A stretch of 64,000 bases of DNA from Tessaracoccus aquimaris (GTDB taxonomy: Bacteria; Actinomycetota; Actinomycetes; Propionibacteriales; Propionibacteriaceae), in contig NZ_CP019606.1 of NCBI RefSeq assembly GCF_001997345.1, forward strand, positions 806,001 to 870,000. Direction: 5' to 3'. Within the stretch, counting starts at the first letter, position 1. Each line of letters opens with the position of its first letter. Below the pieces are notes generated by a model. The model was not told where the DNA came from. It did no database searches and saw only the letters and a program-made list of their open reading frames with translations. The position numbers and the translations under genes were made by a program. This document shows, piece after piece, positions 29,440 to 38,195 of the stretch.

Positions 29440-30183
29440 TCATCGGTTCAGCCAGGCGTCGAAGCTGCGTCCGACGATCTCCGCCGTGCCCGGACGTGGG
29501 ACGAGCGCGCCGCTGCGGAAGGCGACCATCACCCCTGGGATGGCCAGCGGAACGGCGAGCATCCCGCGCGGCTTGACGGCCCTCACCATGGTGAGCAGCG
29601 ACAACTCCTCAGGGCCCGCGAGGTCGACCCCGGCGTCGTCGATTTCCCCGACGGCATAGGCGGCCAGGGCGTCGGCGACAGCGATCGGGTCGACCGGTTG
29701 CATGCGCATCGACGGCACCACGGCCAGCGGCCCCCAACTGAGCCTCTCCAGCATCTGCTGCGCGAACATGTGCCACTGGGTCGACGCCACGACGCGGCAG
29801 TCGGGGTTGGCACGCAGGGCGGCGGCCTTCTCCGCGGCCTTCCCCGCGTAGTAGCCGTACGACTGGTTCTGTGGCTCGGAGCAGTTGACGATAGACAGGA
29901 GGACGTGGCGTGCTCCCCACGCGGTTGCGGCCTCTGCGCACTGCCGGGACGCGTCGGAGAAGAATCCGATGGCGGCCGCGGCCTTCGTCGTCGCGATCCC
30001 CGGGGCCTGGATGATGGCGTCGGCTGGCTCGACGGCGTCGAGGAGGCGTTGCCTGGTCAGGTCGAACCCGGTGCTCCTGCTTGCCACCCGTCCGGTGTGT
30101 CCCCGCCTCTCGAGCGACGCGAGGATGTCTCCGCGGAGTCGCCCTCCGCCGACGATCAGAACGTCCATCGACACCTTCGCCAT
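29440..30183 (-). CDS. NAD(P)H-binding, NmrA/SDR-like protein
   Basis: 247 residues with an N-terminal Rossmann motif (VLIVGGGRLRGDILASL, residues 8-24). The pattern is GGGxLxG rather than the usual GxxGxxG. AIIQAPGIATT, VLLSIVNCSEPQNQSYGYY and KAAEKAAALRANPDC follow; the YxxxK-like YYAGK stretch resembles atypical SDRs. The C-terminal third (VDPIAVADALAAYAV) is the typical NmrA-type partner-binding part. It probably acts as a redox-linked epimerase-like enzyme or NAD(P) sensor; no substrate can be named. It lies downstream of the hemA-hemH-hemQ operon on the same strand, 25 bp after hemQ, so it may be cotranscribed. Confidence 0.75.
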   Translation of the reverse strand: MAKVSMDVLIVGGGRLRGDILASLERRGHTGRVASRSTGFDLTRQRLLDAVEPADAIIQAPGIATTKAAAAIGFFSDASRQCAEAATAWGARHVLLSIVNCSEPQNQSYGYYAGKAAEKAAALRANPDCRVVASTQWHMFAQQMLERLSWGPLAVVPSMRMQPVDPIAVADALAAYAVGEIDDAGVDLAGPEELSLLTMVRAVKPRGMLAVPLAIPGVMVAFRSGALVPRPGTAEIVGRSFDAWLNR

Positions 30184-30208
30184 GGCTCAACCATGCACCC
30201 CCGGCGAC

Positions 30209-30928
30209 CTAGACGCGCGGTTGGCGCCCGATCCACTCGGAGAGCTCGACGCGCGGGCCCGTGAAGAACGGCGTCTCCTCGCGCACGTGCAGCCGGGCCT
30301 CGACGCCGCGCTGGTGGCGCATCGCGTCGGTCAGCCGGTGCAGTTCGTCGGCCTCGAACGCCAGGATCCACTCGTAGTCGCCCAGCGCGAACGACGACAG
30401 CGTGGAGGCGACGACGTCGGGGAACTCGCGGCCCGCGACGCCGTGCTCGTAGAGCATCTTGGAGCGGTGCTCGTTGTCGAGGTAGTACCAGTCGTAGCTG
30501 CGCGCGAACGGGTACACCGTCAGCCACGGACGCGGCGCGAAGCCCGCGAAGCAGCTCGGCACGTGCAGCCGGTTGAACTCGGCGGGGCGGTGCACGGCCA
30601 TCACGGACCACACCGGCTCCAGGTAGTCGCCCAGCGCGCTGCGGCGCAGCGCGTGGTAGCCGGCCTGCAGGTCGGCGGGGTCGTTGGCCAGCGTCCAGAC
30701 CATCAGGTCGGCGTCGGCGCGGAAGCCGCCCACGTCGTACCAGCCGCGGATGGTGACGCCGGTGGCCTCGACGTCGGCCTGAGCCGCGGCCAGCGCCTCG
30801 GTGTCGCCCGGCAGCGGGGAGGCGGTCGCGAAGACCGAGTACATGGCATACAGCGGCATCGCGTTGATGGCCTCGAGGTCGACGTCGACCTCGTCGCGCT
30901 CGTCGCGTCCAGGATGCTTGGTCGTCAT
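30209..30928 (-). CDS. hemQ: Coproheme decarboxylase HemQ (chlorite-dismutase fold)
   Basis: Last step of the coproporphyrin-dependent heme pathway: two oxidative decarboxylations of coproheme to heme b. 239 residues. The reactive Tyr is expected in TVYPFARSYDWYYL near residue 145; the proximal heme His is in MLYEHGVAGREFPDVV near 170. SCFAGFAPRPWLTVYP and FALGDYEWILAFEADELHRL are family signatures. The start overlaps the hemH stop (ATGA at 30925-30928). Presence of HemQ rather than an oxygen-independent HemN/HemG route shows that heme is made through coproporphyrin III. Confidence 0.95.
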   Translation of the reverse strand: MTTKHPGRDERDEVDVDLEAINAMPLYAMYSVFATASPLPGDTEALAAAQADVEATGVTIRGWYDVGGFRADADLMVWTLANDPADLQAGYHALRRSALGDYLEPVWSVMAVHRPAEFNRLHVPSCFAGFAPRPWLTVYPFARSYDWYYLDNEHRSKMLYEHGVAGREFPDVVASTLSSFALGDYEWILAFEADELHRLTDAMRHQRGVEARLHVREETPFFTGPRVELSEWIGRQPRV

Positions 30929-31971
30929 CGGGTGGCTCCTTCGGGTCGGGACAGGCAGCAGGCACCGGTGGAGAACCGGCAGATGGTGTCGTCTGGCCGC
31001 TCACCGCGCGCGACGGCGGCGCGCTCGAGCAGCCGGTCGACCAGCAGCGAGGCGAAGCCCGAGTCGGGGCCGACCGTGGCGGCACGGACGTAGGGCAGGC
31101 CGAGGTCCGCGGCGGTCGCGCTCGCCTCGGTGTCGAGATCGTATGCGACCTCCATGTGGTCCGAGATGAAGCCGATGGGGGCCGCGACGACCCCGGCGAC
31201 GCCCTCGCCCTGCACCCCGGCGAGCCGCTCGTTGACGTCGGGCTCGAGCCAAGGGACGTGCGGCGCGCCCGAACGGGAGCAGTAGGTCAAGTCCCAGCCG
31301 AGCTCCTCGCCAAGCTCGCGGGAGGCGAGCGCCGCGACGGCCTCGGCGACCTGAAGGTGCTGCGCGTCGTAGCGCGCGGCGGGCTCTCCGGTGGAGGACG
31401 CCTCGTTCATGGCGATCGGGATGGAGTGGGTGACGAACAGCACTCGGATCGGCGCGTCTCCGACCGTCTCGCGCAGGGTGCCGACGGCGGCCACGAGGGC
31501 GCGGGCGTTGGCCTCTGCGAACTCGGGCGCGTCCCAGAACGGGTCGACCTTGTCGACGCGCAGCGGGCGGCCGTCGGTGGCGCGGACCAGGTCCTCGCAG
31601 TACTGGCGGCAGCTCGAGTAGGACTGGTAGGCCGACGTCGCCAACCCCAGCACCCGCTCGTGCCCGTCGGAGACCAGCCCGTCGACGGTCTCGGCGAACA
31701 GCGGGTGCCAGTTGCGGTTGCCGATCACGACCGGCACCTCGACGCCGCGGGAGGCCAGTTCGGCGCGGACCGCGTCCATGAGCGCCGCGTTCAGCTCGTT
31801 GATAGGGGAGCGGCCGCCGAACAGTTCGTAATGCCCGGAGACCTGCACCAGCCGCTCGTCCGGAATGTTCTTGCCCGCCGTCGCGTTGCGCATGAACGGC
31901 AGCACGTCCGCGGGTTTGTCCGGGCCGCCGTAGGAGGCGAACAGGACCGCCGTGTACGGCGCGATGCTCAC
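30925..31971 (-). CDS. hemH: Coproporphyrin III ferrochelatase
   Basis: Also called CpfC. Inserts Fe(II) into coproporphyrin III. The GTG at 31971 is used because it overlaps the hemA stop (GTGA) and gives the normal start IAPYTAVLFASYGGPDKPADV; the open frame runs further upstream inside hemA. 348 residues. The catalytic His is in VLFVTHSIPIAMNEAS. SYSSCRQYCEDL and a C-terminal TICRFSTGACCLS supply four or more Cys in the positions where actinobacterial ferrochelatases bind a [2Fe-2S] cluster. YCSRSGAPHVPWLEPDV and PIGFISDHMEVAYDLDTEA complete the family pattern. Confidence 0.94.
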   Translation of the reverse strand: MSIAPYTAVLFASYGGPDKPADVLPFMRNATAGKNIPDERLVQVSGHYELFGGRSPINELNAALMDAVRAELASRGVEVPVVIGNRNWHPLFAETVDGLVSDGHERVLGLATSAYQSYSSCRQYCEDLVRATDGRPLRVDKVDPFWDAPEFAEANARALVAAVGTLRETVGDAPIRVLFVTHSIPIAMNEASSTGEPAARYDAQHLQVAEAVAALASRELGEELGWDLTYCSRSGAPHVPWLEPDVNERLAGVQGEGVAGVVAAPIGFISDHMEVAYDLDTEASATAADLGLPYVRAATVGPDSGFASLLVDRLLERAAVARGERPDDTICRFSTGACCLSRPEGATR

Positions 31972-33236
31972 ATCGCCTGCTGCGTCGACGGGATCGTCTC
32001 CAGGTCGCACACCTTCAAATTGGTCACGGGGCATGACTGCTCCTCCAGTTCGGTCGCGTCGATGGGTTCGTCGCCGATGCCGTAGAGCTCGGCCATGGCG
32101 TGCAGGTACTCGTCGGTGCGGCCCCGCTCAGCCGCGAGCTTGGCGCGGGTCGACGGGATGTGCAGCAGCCGTGTAGCGAGCCTGCGCAGCGCGAGGGCGG
32201 CGTCGTCGTGGGTGAGGCTGCGCTGGGGGAGCCGGGCGACCTCGTCCTCGACGAGGCCCATCATGGCCTCGCGCAGGCCGACGACGGCCGGGTCGACCAC
32301 CCTGGCCCGAAGCTTCGTCAACGCGTCCGCGATGCCCTCGTTGACGATGGCCTGCGCCCTGCGGGTGTCCTCCGCGATGCCCGATCCGAGCGAGTCCTGG
32401 ATGGCGGCCAGGTCGACGACCGCGGCCCCCGGGAGCAGCGCGACGGCCGGGTCGACGTCGCGCTTGAGGGAAAGGTCGAGGAAGGCGGCGGGGCCCGTGA
32501 CGTCTTCTGGCCCGATGACGGGGGTGCCGAGTCCTCGGCAGGTGACGACGAGGTCGGCCTGTGCGACCGCTTCCGGGAGCGAGGCGACGTGCCCGATGTC
32601 GTGGCTCGCCGCGAAGTCGGCGCCGCGGCCGCTCGAGGAGTGCACGGCGATGTCGGCGACCCCGCGGTGCCTGAGCGCAGCGACGACCGCCCCTGCATAT
32701 GACCCGGTGCCGACCACCAGCACGGTGGCGCGCTCCCAGTCGGGCAGCGCGATCAGGTCGAGCCCGGCGGCCACAACCGTGCGTCCGGCGCCCTCGAGGC
32801 TCGTCTCCCTGGCGACCCGCCGCGAGGTCTTGAGGGCCTCGTCGACGGCGATCGTGAGGGGAAGCGAGGTGTGCCCGGCGGCCTGCGCCTCCGAGAGCGC
32901 GCGACGCAACTGGCCGGCGATCTCACGCTCACCGACGACCATCGAGTCCAGCCCGGCGGCGACCCGGAAGACGTGCCCGAGGGCCGCCTCTCCAAGGAAG
33001 AGGTCCCAGGCGGGCGCCATGTCGAAGCCCTCGTTGAGCGCAGCGCGCAGGCCGGAGTTGGGGAGGTCGGGCTCGGTGTCGAGCAGCACCTCCACCCTGT
33101 TGCAGGTGCTGAGCACCAGAGCGCCGGTGACGCCGTCGAAGGTGCGCAGCCGGTCGGCCGCCCCGTCGAGCGACGCACTGATGCGCTCCACCTCGGCGAG
33201 GCCCTGGCGGTCGTGCTGAATGGAGAAGATGCGCAT
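31968..33236 (-). CDS. hemA: Glutamyl-tRNA reductase
   Basis: First committed step of C5-pathway tetrapyrrole synthesis: reduces glutamyl-tRNA to glutamate-1-semialdehyde. 422 residues from ATG 33236; GTG 33242 is an alternative. The catalytic Cys is in LVLSTCNRVEVLLDT near residue 45. LGHVFRVAAGLDSMVVGEREI, a Rossmann domain (VLVVGTGSYAGAVVAAL) and the dimerisation helix with LRRLATRLLHIPSTR follow. The Rossmann motif reads GTGSYA rather than the common GAGxMG. It is the first gene of the leftward hemA-hemH-hemQ operon, divergent from hemE. Confidence 0.95.
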   Translation of the reverse strand: MRIFSIQHDRQGLAEVERISASLDGAADRLRTFDGVTGALVLSTCNRVEVLLDTEPDLPNSGLRAALNEGFDMAPAWDLFLGEAALGHVFRVAAGLDSMVVGEREIAGQLRRALSEAQAAGHTSLPLTIAVDEALKTSRRVARETSLEGAGRTVVAAGLDLIALPDWERATVLVVGTGSYAGAVVAALRHRGVADIAVHSSSGRGADFAASHDIGHVASLPEAVAQADLVVTCRGLGTPVIGPEDVTGPAAFLDLSLKRDVDPAVALLPGAAVVDLAAIQDSLGSGIAEDTRRAQAIVNEGIADALTKLRARVVDPAVVGLREAMMGLVEDEVARLPQRSLTHDDAALALRRLATRLLHIPSTRAKLAAERGRTDEYLHAMAELYGIGDEPIDATELEEQSCPVTNLKVCDLETIPSTQQAM

Positions 33237-33241
33237 CGTCA

Positions 33242-33263
33242 CAGTGGTGCTATTCAACCACTG
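33242..33263. promoter_or_regulatory. Inverted repeat in the hemA/hemE divergent promoter region
   Basis: CAGTGGT (33242-33248) and ACCACTG (33257-33263) are perfect complements separated by 8 bp. Only about 56 bp lie between hemA and hemE, so a protein bound here could control both operons. CAGAAT (33277-33282) is a possible -10 for hemE, 10 nt before its ATG. Confidence 0.4.
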
Positions 33264-33292
33264 CCCCTGGGTACGGCAGAATCGGACTCACC

Positions 33293-34299
33293 ATGAGTTC
33301 ACTCCTCACCGCACTGAGCGGCCACCGTCCCGCCCGACTCCCGGTCTGGTTCATGCGCCAGGCCGGCCGATCGCTGCCCGAGTACCTGGAAGCACGCAAA
33401 GGCACCAGCATCCTCGAGGCGTGCCTGAAGCCGGAACTGGCCGCCGAGATCACGCTGCAACCGGTCCGCAGGCACGGGGTCGACGCGGCCATCTTCTTCT
33501 CCGACATCATGACCCCGCTGGTGCTGGCAGGTGTCGACGTCGACATCCAGCCCGGCATCGGTCCCGTGATCGCCGACCCGATCCGCACCGCCTCCGACGT
33601 CGACCGCCTCGTTGCGCACGAGGCGGGCGACCCCTCGGCCATCGCGCAGGCCGTCGGGTTGGTCGTCGCCGAGTTGGGAGACGACACGCCCCTGATCGGC
33701 TTCGCGGGCGCCCCGTTCACGCTCGCCGCTTACCTCGTTGAGGGCCGCGGCTCCCGCGACCACCTCGCCGCGAGGGCCATGATGCACGCCGACCCTGATG
33801 CGTGGGAGCGGTTGCTCGGCTGGTGCGCCGACATCTCCGGGGCGTTCCTCACCGCGCAGGTCGACGCAGGGGCGCGGGCCGTGCAACTGTTCGACTCGTG
33901 GGCAGGGTCGCTGACGCGCGTCGACTACGGCACCCACGTGGCTCCGCACTCCGCCAGGACGCTCGCCGCCGTCGAGGGTCGCGTCCCGCGCATCCACTTC
34001 GGCACCGGGACCAGGCACCTCCTGACCGACATGGCGGCCCTTGGCGTCGAGGCCATGGGCATCGACTACCGCACCCCGTTGGACGAGGCCGCCTGGCTGC
34101 TGCCCGGCATTCCGCTGCAGGGCAACATCGACCCGGCGCTGCTCGCGGCAGGCTGGGACGCGCTGCAGGCCCACGCCACCGACGTCGTCGACCGGGGAAG
34201 GGCGGCGCCAGCGCACGTCGTCAACCTCGGCCACGGCGTGCCCCCACCACCGACCCCGGAGTGCTGACCGAGTTGGTCGCATTCCTGCACCAGCTATGA
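33293..34299 (+). CDS. hemE: Uroporphyrinogen decarboxylase (frameshift near the 3' end)
   Basis: Decarboxylates uroporphyrinogen III to coproporphyrinogen III. Family motifs: PVWFMRQAGRSLPEYLE near residue 18 (substrate-binding Arg), FFSDIMTPL, FAGAPFTLAAYLVEG, VQLFDSWAG and LQGNIDPALL. The frame from 33293 ends early at 34267 with a false tail after NLGHGVPP. The run CCCCC at 34241-34245 needs one more C to read GVPPTTDPGVLTELVAFLHQL and stop at 34299, the usual C-terminus, overlapping hemY (ATGA). The corrected chain has 335 residues. As read, the last ~16 residues are replaced, which may or may not destroy activity; sequence error is the simplest cause. Confidence 0.9.
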
Positions 34300-35579
34300 G
34301 CGCCGTCATCGTCGTCGGGGGCGGCCTCGCGGGCCTGCTCACCGCGTACCGCCTGACCCAGGCGGGGCACAGCGTCGTGGTCCGCGAGGCGGCGCCCCGC
34401 TGGGGAGGCATGATCGCGCCCGTCGAGGTGGCGGGCATGCTCGTCGACTCCGGCGCGGAGGCCTACGCCACGCGCGGCGGCCACGGCCGGGCACTCTGCG
34501 ACGAACTCGGCCTCGAGGTCGCGGCGCCCGAGGGCACGCCCCACGTGTGGTGGTCCAAGCGCGCCTGGCCGATGGCCGACGGGCTGCTGGGCATTCCCGG
34601 CGACCTCGACGACCCGGCGCTCGGCGTGCTCACAGACGCGGAACGCACCCGCTTCGCCGCCGATCTGACCATGGACCCTGCGATCGGTCGCGAGGCGCTC
34701 ACCATCGGCGACCTGGCCCGCATCCGACTGGGGGAGGGGGCGCTGCAGAAGCTGGTCGAGCCCGTCGCGACGGGCATCTACGCGACCGGCGCGGAACACC
34801 TTCCCCTCGCCGCGGTCGCGCCCGGCATCCACGAGGCCATCCAGGCGGAGGGCTCGCTCATCGCGGCGGTCGCCAGCCAGAAGGCCCATCGAGGCTCCGC
34901 GGTCGAGCAGCCCGTCGGCGGGATGTTCCGGCTCATCGAGACGCTGGTGGACCGCGTCGAGGACCTCGGCGCCGACATCCGCGCCGCCGCACCCATCACC
35001 CACCTGCGGCGAAGCGGCCACGGCCTCGCGGCGCACACCCACGACGGCGAGAACCTGGTGGCGGAGCGCATCGTGCTCGCCACCACCGCAGCCGTCTCGG
35101 AGCATCTGCTCCGCGACCTCGGCGTCGTCTTCGTCGCCCCGCCCGTGAACAAGGCCCGTCAGGCGATCCTCGCGCTCGACAACACGGCGCTGCGGGAGCA
35201 CCCGGTCGGCTCCGGCGTGCTGGTGGCCAGCCGCGGCGAGGTCCGCGCCAAGGCCCTGACGCACTACTCGGCGAAGTGGCCCTGGGCGCGCGAGTCGGGC
35301 CTCGAGGTGGTGCGCGTCTCGTACCCCGAGCACGTCTTCCCGACCAGGCAAGAGATCCTGGCCGACGCGTCCAGGCTGACCGGGGTCGCGGTCACCGACT
35401 CGCAGGTCAAGGGCCTCTCCTCCGTCGGTTGGGATGCCATGCCCACCCGGATCGAGGCCGCGAACCGGGACTACCTCGTCGAGGCGGCCGCAGGCGTCGG
35501 CGTCGACCTGGTCGGTGCGTGGCTCGACGGCAATGGCGTCGCGTCCGTGATCGCGGGCACCCGGCGGGTGGTCTCGTGA
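34296..35579 (+). CDS. hemY: Coproporphyrinogen III oxidase / protoporphyrinogen oxidase family flavoprotein (CgoX, HemY)
   Basis: FAD enzyme that oxidises coproporphyrinogen III to coproporphyrin III in the HemQ-type pathway. 427 residues from ATG 34296, coupled to the corrected hemE stop. The N-terminal dinucleotide motif is VIVVGGGLAGLLTAYRL, followed by GGMIAPVEVAGMLVDSGAEA. The C-terminus VDLVGAWLDGNGVASVI is the family's FAD-binding strand. It is shorter than many HemY proteins (about 450-470), mainly in the middle substrate domain. The stop overlaps the hemCD start (GTGA). Confidence 0.92.
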   Translation: MSAVIVVGGGLAGLLTAYRLTQAGHSVVVREAAPRWGGMIAPVEVAGMLVDSGAEAYATRGGHGRALCDELGLEVAAPEGTPHVWWSKRAWPMADGLLGIPGDLDDPALGVLTDAERTRFAADLTMDPAIGREALTIGDLARIRLGEGALQKLVEPVATGIYATGAEHLPLAAVAPGIHEAIQAEGSLIAAVASQKAHRGSAVEQPVGGMFRLIETLVDRVEDLGADIRAAAPITHLRRSGHGLAAHTHDGENLVAERIVLATTAAVSEHLLRDLGVVFVAPPVNKARQAILALDNTALREHPVGSGVLVASRGEVRAKALTHYSAKWPWARESGLEVVRVSYPEHVFPTRQEILADASRLTGVAVTDSQVKGLSSVGWDAMPTRIEAANRDYLVEAAAGVGVDLVGAWLDGNGVASVIAGTRRVVS

Positions 35580-37201
35580 GGCTTCGCCTCGGCACCCGCG
35601 GGTCGGCCCTGGCCGTCGCGCAGTCCGAACAGGTCGCCGAGCGGCTCCGGGCGCTCGGCCACGAGGTGACGCTCGTGCGGGTCAAGACCAGGGGCGACGT
35701 CACGCAGGGCTCGCTCGCCCGCACCGGATCGCTGGGCGTGTTCGCGGCGGAACTACGCACCGCCCTGCTCGATGGGGCGTGCGAGCTCGCCGTCCACTCG
35801 TTGAAGGACCTCCCGGTCGAGCCGGTCGACGGGTTGGCGATCGCCGCGATCCCGGTCAGGGTCGACCCGGGCGACGCACTCTGCGCCCGGGACGGTCTCA
35901 CCTTCGCCGCCCTGCCGCCCGGCGCCCGCGTCGGGACCGGATCGCCGCGCCGCGTCGCGCAGTTGCGGGGGCTGCGACCCGACCTCAGCTACGTCGACGT
36001 GCGCGGCAACGTCGGCACCCGGTTGGCGCGCGTCGCCGAGGGCGACCTGGACGCCGTCGTGCTAGCCGCCGCCGGCCTCGCCCGGCTCGGCCTGTCGGAG
36101 GCAGCCACCGACGCCCTCGACATCCTTCCGGCCCCGGGCCAGGGCGCGCTCGCGCTCGAGTGCCGCGCCGACCGCGCCGATGTCGCACAGGCCCTCGCCG
36201 CGCTCGAGGACCCGGAGACCCGCCTCGCGGTGACCGCGGAGCGGGACCTGCTCGCGGCGCTCGGCGGGGGCTGCGCCGCCCCGATCGCCGCGTTCGGCCG
36301 GTCCGGTCAGTTGGAGGCGGGCGTCTTCGCGCTCGACGGGTCCTCCGCGGTCCGCGCGACGGTCGACCTCGGCGCGGGCGCAGGAAGGGCGGCGGCCGAC
36401 CTGCTGCTGGCCGACGGGGCCGCAGGGGTCGCGGACCTCGCCGCGAACCGCGAGTCGCGCCTGGCCGACCTGCACGACGAGTCGTCTCTGTGGGGCGGAC
36501 CGGAGGTGCTCGCGGGCACCCGGGTGCTGCTACCCCGCCCGGACGGCGCGCTGGCCGACGGCATCCGCGCGGCGGGCGCCGAGGTGGTCGCCGTCCCGCT
36601 GCAACGCACCGTCGCGATCCGGCCGACCGACTGGCCGACGGACGCCGACTGGGTAGCGCTCACCTCGCCCGCGACGCTCGATGTCCTCGACGGGCTTGGG
36701 CTGACGCTTCCGGAGGGCGCCCGGATCGCCGTGGTCGGCTCAGGCACCGCTCGCTCCGCTGTCGCGCACGGGCTCACCGTTGACCGGATGCCAGCAGGCG
36801 GCGTTGGTAGCGCCCGCGCGCTGCTCGACGCCTGGCCGCAGGGCTCGGACCGGATCCTCATTCCCGGCTCCGCGCGGGCCTCCGGGGAACTGGCAAGCGG
36901 GCTGCTGGCCAAGGGCCACGTCGTCACTCCCGTGGATGTGTATACGGTGGAGACGTTGCCGACGGCGCCCGCGGCCGTGAAGGGCGACTACCAGGGCGCG
37001 ATGTTCGACGTCGTGGTGGTCACCTCCGGATCGGTAGCCGAGGCCGTCGACGCGCTGCTCGGCTGGCCCTCCGGGACCAGCGTGGTGGCGCTCGGCGAGC
37101 CGTCTGCGGCCGCGCTGGTGGCGTTGGGTGTGACCCCCGATGCCGTCGCGGCGACGCAGGACGCGGACGGCGTGATCGCCGCCATCGCGACGACGCTGTG
37201 A
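35576..37201 (+). CDS. hemC: HemC-HemD fusion: hydroxymethylbilane synthase / uroporphyrinogen-III synthase
   Basis: A 541-residue fusion. The HemC half (1 to about 300) polymerises four porphobilinogens. It keeps the key features: R/S in RLGTRGSALAVAQ, catalytic Asp78 in HSLKDLP, the SPRR pair, Arg143 and the following RGNVGTRL, and Cys233 in GGGCAAP, which carries the dipyrromethane cofactor. The HemD half (about 315-541) closes the ring to uroporphyrinogen III, with VVAVPLQRTVAI, WVALTSPATLDVLDGL, VVGSGTARSAVAHG and VDVYTVETL as family-like stretches. Fusion would channel the unstable bilane. The start is the GTG at 35576, coupled to hemY. This is the functional copy; compare the gene at 39528. 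Confidence 0.94.
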   Translation: MRLRLGTRGSALAVAQSEQVAERLRALGHEVTLVRVKTRGDVTQGSLARTGSLGVFAAELRTALLDGACELAVHSLKDLPVEPVDGLAIAAIPVRVDPGDALCARDGLTFAALPPGARVGTGSPRRVAQLRGLRPDLSYVDVRGNVGTRLARVAEGDLDAVVLAAAGLARLGLSEAATDALDILPAPGQGALALECRADRADVAQALAALEDPETRLAVTAERDLLAALGGGCAAPIAAFGRSGQLEAGVFALDGSSAVRATVDLGAGAGRAAADLLLADGAAGVADLAANRESRLADLHDESSLWGGPEVLAGTRVLLPRPDGALADGIRAAGAEVVAVPLQRTVAIRPTDWPTDADWVALTSPATLDVLDGLGLTLPEGARIAVVGSGTARSAVAHGLTVDRMPAGGVGSARALLDAWPQGSDRILIPGSARASGELASGLLAKGHVVTPVDVYTVETLPTAPAAVKGDYQGAMFDVVVVTSGSVAEAVDALLGWPSGTSVVALGEPSAAALVALGVTPDAVAATQDADGVIAAIATTL

Positions 37202-37229
37202 TGTTGATGACGCTGTGATGAGGAGAGAG

Positions 37230-38195
37230 ATGCCGAGGATTCGACCGAGGAGGCTGCGCGGCACCCCCGCGATGCGCACCCTGGTGCGCGAGGTCGAGGT
37301 GCGGGGCTCGCAACTGGTCCTCCCGATGTTCGTGGGCGAGCGGTCCGCGACGATCTCGTCGATGCCGGGCGTGCGCCGCCACGACCTCGACTCGCTGCGC
37401 CGCGCCGCGGATTCTGCGGTCGCGGCAGGGGTCGGCGGGCTGATGCTGTTCGGGGTGCCCGACGACGCCGACAAGGACGACGCGGGCGCGCAGGGACTCG
37501 CCCCTGACGGGATCCTGCAGCGCGGCCTCCGGGCGCTGCGCGACGAGGTCGGCGACTCCACCGTCATCATGGCCGACACTTGCCTCGACGAGTTCACCTC
37601 GCACGGCCACTGCGGACTGCTGCTGCCCGACGGCTCCGTCGACAACGACGCCACCGTGACGTCCTACGTCGAGATGGCCATCGCGCAGGCCGAGGCAGGC
37701 GCGCACGTCGTGTCGCCGTCGGGGATGATGGACGGCCAGGTCGCCGCGATCCGGCAGGGGCTCGACGAGGCGGGCCATGACGGCGTCGCGATCCTGGCCT
37801 ATGCGGCCAAGTACGCGTCGTCCTTCTATGGGCCGTTCCGCGAGGCCGTGACCAGTTCGCTGCAAGGCGACCGAAAGAGCTACCAGCAGGATCCGGCCAA
37901 CCGCCGCGAGGGCCTGCGCGAGGCCGTCCTCGACCTGGCCGAGGGCGCCGACATGGTGATGGTCAAGCCCGCCGGCTACTACCTGGACGTGCTCGCGGAT
38001 GTCGCGGCCGTCTCGGACGTGCCCGTGGCTGCGTACCAGGTCTCCGGCGAGTACTCGATGATCGAGGCGGCAGCGGAGCGCGGCTGGATCGACCGGAACC
38101 GGGCCGTCGAGGAGTCCGTCACCGCCATCGTGCGCGCGGGCGCCGACATCGTGTTGACCTACTGGGCCGAGGAGTTGGCTGGATGGCTGAAGTGA
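37230..38195 (+). CDS. hemB: Delta-aminolevulinic acid dehydratase (porphobilinogen synthase)
   Basis: Condenses two aminolevulinates to porphobilinogen. 321 residues. ATG 37230 follows AGGAGAG; in-frame starts at 37215 and 37218 are alternatives. Motifs: the metal-site stretch [18 protein letters not shown] with three Cys/His positions, suggesting a zinc type; [16 protein letters not shown] with the first Schiff-base Lys; and [14 protein letters not shown] with the second. [17 protein letters not shown] is also typical. The end overlaps the hemL start by 13 bp. Confidence 0.95.
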   Translation: MPRIRPRRLRGTPAMRTLVREVEVRGSQLVLPMFVGERSATISSMPGVRRHDLDSLRRAADSAVAAGVGGLMLFGVPDDADKDDAGAQGLAPDGILQRGLRALRDEVGDSTVIMADTCLDEFTSHGHCGLLLPDGSVDNDATVTSYVEMAIAQAEAGAHVVSPSGMMDGQVAAIRQGLDEAGHDGVAILAYAAKYASSFYGPFREAVTSSLQGDRKSYQQDPANRREGLREAVLDLAEGADMVMVKPAGYYLDVLADVAAVSDVPVAAYQVSGEYSMIEAAAERGWIDRNRAVEESVTAIVRAGADIVLTYWAEELAGWLK

